Shown here: positions 1 through 5,073 of the stretch, piece after piece | Layout: every line of letters begins with the position of its first letter | How positions within the stretch are numbered: position 1 is the stretch's first letter | Origin: Campylobacteraceae bacterium | Lineage (GTDB): Bacteria; Campylobacterota; Campylobacteria; Campylobacterales; Sulfurovaceae | Direction of reading: 5' to 3' | NCBI GenBank assembly: GCA_027079365.1 | Contig: JALWVW010000206.1 | Coordinates: forward strand, 1-5,073 | Length of the DNA: 5,073 bases | Made by a program: the position numbers and the translations under genes | Notes under the pieces: generated by a model | Databases searched by the model: none | What the model saw: only the letters and a program-made list of their open reading frames with translations | Told to the model about the DNA's origin: nothing

Positions 1-440
1 TTGGTAGCATGTGCCAGTGCCTCTTCCAATTTTTCCGTTGTCTCTTTGGCATTGGCAAAATTGGCACCCAGTTCACTTTTATTCTTCTCCAATGCCATGA
101 TCTCGTTATGGGACTTTTCGATCTTCTCTTGCGCCTCTTTGAGTTGGGCTTCAAGCTTTGAGATCTCCTCTTTGAGTTTCTCTTTTATCTCCTCTTGCTG
201 CCCCAGCTCCTGTAGCTGAGAGGCATTGAGTACTCTGACATCGCTTAGACTCTCATCCAGCAAAGCTATCTTTTCAGTCTGCTCTTCAATAATCGCCTTT
301 AGCTCTCGGTTTCTCTCCTGCCAGGATCTAAGCCTCACTGAGAACACCATGACTACCAAGATAAAGGCCAGCAGCACCGCAGCGACGATACTTGCGAGTA
401 CCAGCATATTGATATTGTCAAAAAAGGCTATACCGCTCAT
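1..440 (-). CDS. Membrane-anchored coiled-coil protein, N-terminal part (possibly RmuC)
   Basis: The first 146 codons are present and no stop occurs before the left edge, so the gene is cut by the window. The start is ATG at 440-438, with AGAGGA (455-450) 9 bases upstream, inside the end of lolA. Residues 11-34 form one hydrophobic segment (MLVLASIVAAVLLAFILVV and onward). From about residue 38 the chain is charged and rich in E, K, Q and L with heptad-like spacing (for example EEISKLEAQLKEAQEKIEKS), so a long coiled coil follows the membrane anchor. The six-base gap to lolA suggests co-transcription. A single N-terminal anchor followed by a coiled coil is the usual plan of RmuC, a protein linked to limiting DNA rearrangements, whose nuclease-like domain would lie beyond the edge. 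Other anchored coiled-coil proteins have the same front end. The gene is real with high confidence; the RmuC name is a guess. Confidence 0.8.
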   Translation of the reverse strand, partial: MSGIAFFDNINMLVLASIVAAVLLAFILVVMVFSVRLRSWQERNRELKAIIEEQTEKIALLDESLSDVRVLNASQLQELGQQEEIKEKLKEEISKLEAQLKEAQEKIEKSHNEIMALEKNKSELGANFANAKETTEKLEEALAHAT

Positions 441-446
441 AGACTA

Positions 447-971
447 CTATCCTCTAATGATATCATAGGCTTTTGGATAGGGGCACTGCATAGCGCGTTT
501 GGGATTTGCTTTGCTGCTGTACCGCATCTTCTGAAAATGGATATTCACCATATTATCCAGGGTGTCTTTGTAAGCGATCTGGTCAATTCTTCCTTTTTTA
601 TTCAGTGAAAAGGTATACAGGACTTTTTGATAGGTGGCCACGTAGAGATTGTCTTTGTGGTGGCGTGCTTTTTTCAGGATAGATGTCAGATTCAGCGCCT
701 GTCTCAGCTCATGGAAGGAGACCTGCTCCAGATCATGATCTACGATAGTAAACTGCCTACCATTGCTACAGACTTCTTTTTTCGTAGGTTGGATATAGCG
801 CCATTTCAAGGCGCCTGTGCTGTTGAGCAGTAGTGTACCACTGTACCTGATGACCTTTTTCTTTGGCGTGGTGATCTTCTGCGTAAAATGTGTAGAGAAA
901 CTGGTAGGAACAGTAATCTCCCCTGCAAAAGTCATAGTAATTGATAGTATTAAAATGCTCAAAAATTTCAC
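447..971 (-). CDS. lolA: LolA-like periplasmic lipoprotein carrier
   Basis: This 174-residue protein is a candidate for the carrier that takes lipoproteins released from the inner membrane across the periplasm. Residues 1-16 are a short Sec signal peptide (MKFLSILILSITMTFA), with likely cleavage before G17. The mature part shows LolA-type features: an early F-x-Q segment (FSTHFTQKI, 25-33), YSGTLLL (43-49), LKWRYIQPTKKEV (55-67), then VDHDLEQVSF (77-86), and further strands suited to the open beta-barrel fold. Length is slightly below the roughly 180-200 residues of proteobacterial LolA precursors. The start is GTG at 971-969, supported by TAAGGA 6 bases upstream; the signal peptide begins directly there. 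Two cysteines (C68 and C163) remain in the mature protein and could form a disulfide. It is divergent from secA and the LolC/E permease, which supports the role. The LolA call rests on pattern recognition, not on an alignment. Confidence 0.88.
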   Translation of the reverse strand: MKFLSILILSITMTFAGEITVPTSFSTHFTQKITTPKKKVIRYSGTLLLNSTGALKWRYIQPTKKEVCSNGRQFTIVDHDLEQVSFHELRQALNLTSILKKARHHKDNLYVATYQKVLYTFSLNKKGRIDQIAYKDTLDNMVNIHFQKMRYSSKANPKRAMQCPYPKAYDIIRG

Positions 972-977
972 TATGTA

Positions 978-983
978 TCCTTA
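978..983 (-). promoter_or_regulatory. Ribosome binding site fixing the GTG start of lolA
   Basis: TAAGGA on the minus strand ends 6 bases before the GTG at 971. This spacing is near ideal. No in-frame ATG lies nearby that would give a better signal peptide, so the GTG is the likely start. Confidence 0.7.
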
Positions 984-996
984 TTTTTATCTACTG

Positions 997-1002
997 ATTC
1001 TA
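997..1002 (-). promoter_or_regulatory. Candidate -10 box of the lolA operon promoter
   Basis: The minus strand reads TAGAAT here, one mismatch from TATAAT, preceded by a run of seven T (1004-1010) and no recognisable -35 box. Housekeeping promoters of Campylobacter and Helicobacter are known for a conserved -10 with T-rich upstream DNA in place of a -35. Transcription would start near 990, giving a leader of about 20 bases with the lolA ribosome binding site in it. It probably also serves the coiled-coil gene downstream. Confidence 0.5.
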
Positions 1003-1125
1003 TCAAAAAAATACTAATGAGGAGATATTGTCGCACCACCAGTCTGGCAGGAGCTCCATATCAACAGCCTTTACGCAAAATTTAGATACACTAACTGCAA
1101 TTTTAACTATGTGGATGACCCAATT
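1003..1125 (+). promoter_or_regulatory. secA upstream region and leader
   Basis: This is the rest of the divergent gap between lolA and secA. No strong promoter for secA is evident. The best -10 candidate is TACACT (1087-1092, four of six matches), in AT-rich DNA and without a properly spaced -35. The left half (1031-1072) is richer in G and C and holds two small perfect palindromic elements, CCAGTCTGG (1039-1047) and GGAGCTCC (1050-1057), which might shape a leader RNA or bind a protein, but neither is a convincing hairpin or known operator. All three plus-strand frames are open over 1021-1082, so short peptides are possible. No riboswitch or terminator was recognised. Confidence 0.35.
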
Positions 1126-3756
1126 ATGATAAATATAACAAAAATATTCGGCACAGCCAATGACAGACTGGTCAAAAAATACCTCAAGCGAGCCAAAGCA
1201 ATCAATGCACTGGAGAGTACCTACGAAGCCATGAGTGATGAGGAGCTAAAAAGCGCTTTCAATGCCCTCAAAGAGGCAGTCAATGCAGGCGAGAAAAGTC
1301 TCGATACTATCCTGAACGACTCCTTTGCTATCACCAGAGAGGCCAGCAAACGAGTGCTTGGCATGCGTCACTTCGATGTACAGCTGGTCGGAGGTATGGT
1401 CTTGCATGACGGTAATATCGCTGAGATGAAAACAGGAGAAGGCAAAACACTGGTCGCCACTCTGGCAGTCATACTCAATGCAATGACTGGGCATGGTGTA
1501 CATGTGGTCACCGTCAATGACTATCTGGCAAGCAGAGATGCCAGAGACATGGGTGTGCTCTATGATTTTCTAGGATATACTACAGGCTGTATCGTCTCCG
1601 GGATTGATGATGAAATGGAACGCAAAGCACAGTATGATGCCGATATCACCTATGGCACCAACAACGAGTACGGGTTTGACTATCTGCGTGACAATATGAA
1701 AGTGCGTGCCGAAGAGAAGGTACAGAGAGAGCATAACTATGTCATCGTCGACGAAGTAGACTCCATTCTGATTGACGAAGCCAGAACTCCCCTCATCATC
1801 TCCGGTCCGACACAAAGAGACCAGAGCTTCTATGAACAGGCTGACGAGATCGCTCAGCAGATGATCAGAGGCGAGGAACTCCCCGCAAAAGCAGGCGAAG
1901 AGAAGAAGATGACAGGTGATTTTGTCGTAGATGAAAAAGACAGGGTTATCATCATGACTGAGCAAGGACTGGAAAAAGCTCAAGAACTCTTTGGTGTCGA
2001 GAACCTCTATGATTTAGACAATGCTATTCTCTCTCACCATCTTGATCAGGCACTCAAGTCCAGATATATCTTTGAAAAAGATGTCGACTATGTGGTGCGC
2101 AATGACGAGATCGTCATTGTTGACGAGTTTACGGGACGGCTTTCCGAAGGACGACGCTATAGCGAAGGACTCCATCAGGCACTCGAGGCCAAAGAGGGTG
2201 TCACGATCCAGGACGAATCCCAGACACTGGCAGACATCACCTACCAAAACTACTTCAGAATGTATAACAAACTGGCTGGTATGACAGGTACGGCACAAAC
2301 AGAAGCTACAGAGTTTTCACAGATCTATGGACTGGAGGTCGTTTCTATCCCTACCAATGTCCCCGTAGAACGGATCGATCGCAATGACCTGATCTACAAC
2401 ACAGAAGAGGAGAAACTTGAAGCAGTTGCAAAAAAGGTCAAAGAGCTCCACAAAAAAGGCCAACCTGTCCTTATCGGTACTGCTTCCATCGAGAAAAGTG
2501 AGCTCCTGCACAACTTCCTCGCCAAAGAGAAGATCCCCCATGATATCCTCAATGCAAAAAACCACGAGAGAGAAGCAAGCATCATCGAAAATGCCGGCGT
2601 CAAAGGAGCCGTGACCGTAGCAACCAACATGGCAGGACGCGGGGTCGATATCAAGATCGATGACGAGGTCAGGAAATTGGGTGGACTCTTTATCCTCGGT
2701 ACAGAGAGACACGAGAGTCGCCGTATAGACAATCAGCTCAGAGGACGATCCGGACGACAGGGTGATCCGGGAGAGAGTCAGTTCTTCCTCAGTCTGGATG
2801 ACAACCTCCTGCGTATTTTCGGCGGAGACAAGATCCGCAACATCATGAACAGACTCGGTGTGGAACGAGGAGAGTATATCGACTCCAAACTCGTCACCAG
2901 AAGTGTGGAGAAGGCACAGAAAAAAGTAGAATCCATGCACTACGAGTCTCGTAAACATATCCTCGAGTATGATGATGTCGCCAACCATCAGCGAAAAGCG
3001 ATCTACGCTTTCAGGAACCAGTTGCTCGATCCAGAGTTTGATATCGGCAACAAGATCAAAGAGAACCGTAATACCTTTGTGGCTATGCTGTTGGCTGAAG
3101 CTGAGATCTATGAGGGTACCCCCAGTGAAGACTTCGACCTGAAAAGCTTTACTGATCTGATACAGAAGCATATTGACATCTCTATCGATCCGGAGACGCT
3201 GAAAGGCAAAGAGCCTCACGAGATCAAAGAGGATGTCCTGGAGATACTCGAGAAAGCCTATGAAGAGAAAATGTCCCCCTTTGTCCCCGAACAGCGCCAG
3301 GAGATAGAGAGTATGCTGCATCTCCAGATCCTCGATCCACTCTGGAGAGATCACCTGTATGAGATGGATGTCCTCAAGACCGGTATTGGACTGAGAGGCT
3401 ACAATCAGAAAGATCCGCTCACCGAGTACAAGCAGGAGAGCTATAGACTCTTCGAGCAGCTGGTAGAGCGCATCAAGTTTGATGCCACAAAGATCCTCTA
3501 CAATATCCAGTTCAATTTCGAAGCCCCCGAAGAGGAGCTAGAGGAGATCGAACGCATGAGAGACGAGCTCGAAATCGATGAGAGTGAACTGATAGACAAC
3601 CTGCAACAGGCGGCCGAAGAAGAAGCAAAGAATGGACATCGACCCTATATCGCAGACAAGAAACCAAAGCGAAACGAACCCTGCCCCTGCGGTAGTGGAA
3701 AGAAATACAAACACTGCTGCGGCAGAAGCGGCCCCAAAAAAGGACTTCTTGCCTAA
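1126..3756 (+). CDS. secA: Preprotein translocase ATPase SecA
   Basis: SecA is the cytoplasmic and membrane-peripheral motor that uses ATP to push unfolded preproteins through SecYEG. The protein has 876 residues with all parts present. The first nucleotide-binding domain has Walker A MKTGEGKT (101-108) and Walker B VIVDEVDSILIDEARTPLI (206-224, with D209 and E210). The preprotein cross-linking region follows at about 225-370, then a helicase-like motif MTGTA (386-390). The second ATPase domain has TNMAGRGVDIK (500-510) and QLRGRSGRQGDPG (537-549). The scaffold and two-helix-finger region includes LDPLWRDHLYEMDVLKTGIG (736-755). An acidic linker (about 800-835) leads to a zinc-binding tail, CPCGSGKKYKHCCG (853-866). 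ATG at 1126 is preferred because it begins a short MINITKIFGT-type start common in this family; an in-frame GTG at 1111 would add five residues but has no ribosome site. The site before 1126 is also weak (GGA at 1113-1115). The gene overlaps the next one by one base. Confidence 0.98.
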   Translation: MINITKIFGTANDRLVKKYLKRAKAINALESTYEAMSDEELKSAFNALKEAVNAGEKSLDTILNDSFAITREASKRVLGMRHFDVQLVGGMVLHDGNIAEMKTGEGKTLVATLAVILNAMTGHGVHVVTVNDYLASRDARDMGVLYDFLGYTTGCIVSGIDDEMERKAQYDADITYGTNNEYGFDYLRDNMKVRAEEKVQREHNYVIVDEVDSILIDEARTPLIISGPTQRDQSFYEQADEIAQQMIRGEELPAKAGEEKKMTGDFVVDEKDRVIIMTEQGLEKAQELFGVENLYDLDNAILSHHLDQALKSRYIFEKDVDYVVRNDEIVIVDEFTGRLSEGRRYSEGLHQALEAKEGVTIQDESQTLADITYQNYFRMYNKLAGMTGTAQTEATEFSQIYGLEVVSIPTNVPVERIDRNDLIYNTEEEKLEAVAKKVKELHKKGQPVLIGTASIEKSELLHNFLAKEKIPHDILNAKNHEREASIIENAGVKGAVTVATNMAGRGVDIKIDDEVRKLGGLFILGTERHESRRIDNQLRGRSGRQGDPGESQFFLSLDDNLLRIFGGDKIRNIMNRLGVERGEYIDSKLVTRSVEKAQKKVESMHYESRKHILEYDDVANHQRKAIYAFRNQLLDPEFDIGNKIKENRNTFVAMLLAEAEIYEGTPSEDFDLKSFTDLIQKHIDISIDPETLKGKEPHEIKEDVLEILEKAYEEKMSPFVPEQRQEIESMLHLQILDPLWRDHLYEMDVLKTGIGLRGYNQKDPLTEYKQESYRLFEQLVERIKFDATKILYNIQFNFEAPEEELEEIERMRDELEIDESELIDNLQQAAEEEAKNGHRPYIADKKPKRNEPCPCGSGKKYKHCCGRSGPKKGLLA
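3740..3744 (+). promoter_or_regulatory. Ribosome binding site of the LolC/E-type permease gene, inside secA
   Basis: AAGGA lies 11 bases before the ATG at 3756, within the last codons of secA. The spacing is long, and the start overlaps the secA stop as TAATG, so translation probably depends partly on ribosomes finishing secA. Confidence 0.5.
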
Positions 3757-4970
3757 TGGCACCCCCCTACAGTAGACACTTCATACAAAAGGTGGTCAAG
3801 CACTATCTGAAGTATGACAGAGACAACCCTTTTATCTTCGTCTCAGCAGTCATGGCCTTTTTGGGTATTGCTGCGGGGGTGATGGTCATGATGATCGCAC
3901 TAGGCATCACCAATGGCATTCAAAAAGAGTTCAAAGAACGGCTCTTTGTGATGAACTACCCTCTTACTGTAACCTCCTACAGCGAGGGCATAGAGAGCAA
4001 GGTTATTCAGGATATCCACACGCACTTTCCCACGCTCAAACTTAGCCCCTACTACACCACACAGGTGATCAGCAAAAATGAGCACGGCATACAGGGAAGC
4101 ATGGTCTATGGTGTAGACTTTTCCAAAGAAGCCGCGATCAATACTGTCTTTGCCAAAGCGGTCAAAGGCGAGACAAACAGCAGCAAATACAGTATCGTTA
4201 TCGGAGATACACTCTCAGTAGATATGGGGGTTAAAGCAGGCGAGAAGCTTCTCCTCTATTTTTCCGAGCAGCAGGCAGTTGGCTTTGCGACGATGCCGCT
4301 GCAAAAACGCTTTGTAGTCAACAGTATCTTTGATTCTGGACTGCAGGCCTACGACAAAGGTATCATCTACACCACCCATCAGGCACTGAGAAGCCTGCTC
4401 AAGCGAGACAAAGAACAGTATGACGGTATCCACATCTACAGCGACAAACCGCTGGAGATGATCGATAAGATCAGAGCCATACTTCCCGATGATGTAGGTA
4501 TAGAGGGTTGGTGGCAGCAAAATGGCAACTTCTTTACTGCCATGGAGATGGAGAAAAAAGTCTATTTTCTCGTACTGCTCTTCATTATCCTGATCGCCTC
4601 ACTCAATATCATCTCTTCACTGTTAATGACTGTCATGAGCAGACGCAGCGAGATAGCACTCATGCGCACCCTGGGTGCCACACAGAGAGAAATCAGGACT
4701 GTTTTTTACAGATTAGGACTCCTGATTGGCTCTATTGGGATACTCTGTGGTACGCTACTGGGACTACTGGGCATGTGGGCACTGCGCACCTTTGATATCA
4801 TTACATTGCCTGAAGATGTCTATGGAAGCAGCAAGCTTCCCGTGGATCTTCCCTTGAGTGACTTTGGATTGATCATTCTCGGTGCTTCTATCATCGTGAT
4901 GCTCTCTGCCCTCTACCCTGCCAAAAAAGCTGCCTCAACCGACCCACTCAATGTACTGAGAAACGAGTAA
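3756..4970 (+). CDS. LolC/LolE-family lipoprotein-releasing ABC permease
   Basis: This 404-residue inner-membrane protein is the likely membrane subunit that, with the ATPase LolD, extracts outer-membrane lipoproteins and passes them to LolA. The layout is typical: a short cytoplasmic start, membrane helix 1 (about 27-50), a periplasmic domain (about 51-265, MacB-type core), then helices 2 (about 269-293), 3 (about 318-343) and 4 (about 369-387). The stretch MSRRSEIALMRTLGAT (294-309) is the coupling helix that meets the ATPase, and YPAKKAASTDPLNVLR (387-402) is the usual family ending. The segment before helix 2 (WWQQNGNFFTAMEMEKKVYF, 252-271) also fits LolC/LolE better than macrolide-type MacB. 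Residues about 168-186 (AVGFATMPLQKRF) could be the loop equivalent to the LolA-binding hook of LolC; this is inference. The start overlaps the secA stop by one base, so the genes form one operon. No lolD is in view. I cannot tell LolC from LolE; it may serve as both. Confidence 0.9.
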   Translation: MAPPYSRHFIQKVVKHYLKYDRDNPFIFVSAVMAFLGIAAGVMVMMIALGITNGIQKEFKERLFVMNYPLTVTSYSEGIESKVIQDIHTHFPTLKLSPYYTTQVISKNEHGIQGSMVYGVDFSKEAAINTVFAKAVKGETNSSKYSIVIGDTLSVDMGVKAGEKLLLYFSEQQAVGFATMPLQKRFVVNSIFDSGLQAYDKGIIYTTHQALRSLLKRDKEQYDGIHIYSDKPLEMIDKIRAILPDDVGIEGWWQQNGNFFTAMEMEKKVYFLVLLFIILIASLNIISSLLMTVMSRRSEIALMRTLGATQREIRTVFYRLGLLIGSIGILCGTLLGLLGMWALRTFDIITLPEDVYGSSKLPVDLPLSDFGLIILGASIIVMLSALYPAKKAASTDPLNVLRNE

Positions 4971-4974
4971 TCTC

Positions 4975-5073
4975 CTAGAAATCGAGTTCTGCATAAAAAT
5001 AGTTGCCTCCTCTGCCCAGTTGGGCAAAGAAGTCACCAAACTGGCTATAGTTGGGGCGATAATATCTACGCTC
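4975..5073 (-). CDS. C-terminal end of an unidentified, possibly outer-membrane, protein
   Basis: Read on the minus strand from the right edge, 32 sense codons run to a TAG at 4977-4975; the start lies outside the window. The visible end is rich in aromatic residues and glycine (YYRPNYSQFGDFFAQ, then GRGGNYFYAELDF). A final phenylalanine after alternating outward and inward residues (Y-F-Y-A-E-L-D-F) resembles the last strand of outer-membrane beta-barrels, which the BAM complex recognises. The family cannot be named from so little. Its stop is only 4 bases from the stop of the permease gene, so the two genes converge. No hairpin-plus-T-run terminator was seen between them, so each transcript probably ends inside its neighbour. 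Confidence 0.6.
   Translation of the reverse strand, partial: ERRYYRPNYSQFGDFFAQLGRGGNYFYAELDF

Noticed and set aside
1..468. Serine-rich plus-strand open frames at 1-219 and 226-468
   Set aside because: They are the complement of the coiled-coil gene; runs of E, K and L codons read as S, F and L on the other strand.
1039..1057. Two small palindromes (CCAGTCTGG and GGAGCTCC) as an operator or terminator
   Set aside because: Each is very short, they do not combine into one strong stem, and no T-run follows. They match no operator I know, so they are only mentioned in the leader entry.
1111..1125. GTG at 1111 as the secA start
   Set aside because: It adds five residues unlike the family N-terminus and has no ribosome site upstream. 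The frame stays open back to 1021 but contains no convincing start there.
1570..1983. A minus-strand open frame of 137 codons inside secA
   Set aside because: It is antisense to the SecA ATPase domain, has no ribosome site I can see, and its cysteine- and phenylalanine-rich product is typical of a shadow frame.
2394..2732. A further minus-strand open frame within secA
   Set aside because: It is a shadow of the second ATPase domain, and overlaps another antisense frame, which cannot both be genes.
2317..3354. A 345-codon open frame on the minus strand, opposite secA
   Set aside because: It lies wholly inside an intact, unmistakable secA. Its product has no recognisable domain, and such antisense frames arise from the codon use of the sense gene.

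Overview
The window is ordinary chromosomal DNA, most likely from a free-living member of the Campylobacterota (Epsilonproteobacteria), perhaps close to Sulfurovum or Sulfurimonas. The grounds are the gene order lolA / secA / LolC-E-type permease, which from memory also occurs around secA in Campylobacter jejuni and Helicobacter pylori, the style of the SecA and LolA proteins, and a promoter with a clear -10 box but no -35 box. The genus is inference.

Layout. Bases 1-440 (minus strand) hold the first 146 residues of a membrane-anchored coiled-coil protein that runs off the left edge; RmuC is the best guess but is unproven. Bases 447-971 (minus) encode a LolA-like periplasmic lipoprotein carrier with a signal peptide; it lies 6 bases upstream of the coiled-coil gene, so the two look like one leftward operon. 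Bases 972-1125 are a divergent control region with a good -10 box for lolA and a secA leader containing short open frames. Bases 1126-3756 (plus) encode a complete SecA ATPase of 876 residues. Bases 3756-4970 (plus) encode a LolC/LolE-family ABC permease whose start codon overlaps the secA stop codon by one base. Bases 4975-5073 (minus) are the last 32 codons of a gene entering from the right; its end looks like an outer-membrane beta-barrel.

How they fit together. SecA drives preproteins, including prolipoproteins, through SecYEG. A LolC/E-type permease with its ATPase LolD lifts mature lipoproteins out of the inner membrane and hands them to LolA, which carries them across the periplasm. 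The window therefore holds two consecutive stages of envelope export in a divergent arrangement. lolD and any lolB are not here. No RNA gene, mobile element, CRISPR array or large repeat was seen. I found no convincing new system; the least explained part is the short secA leader.
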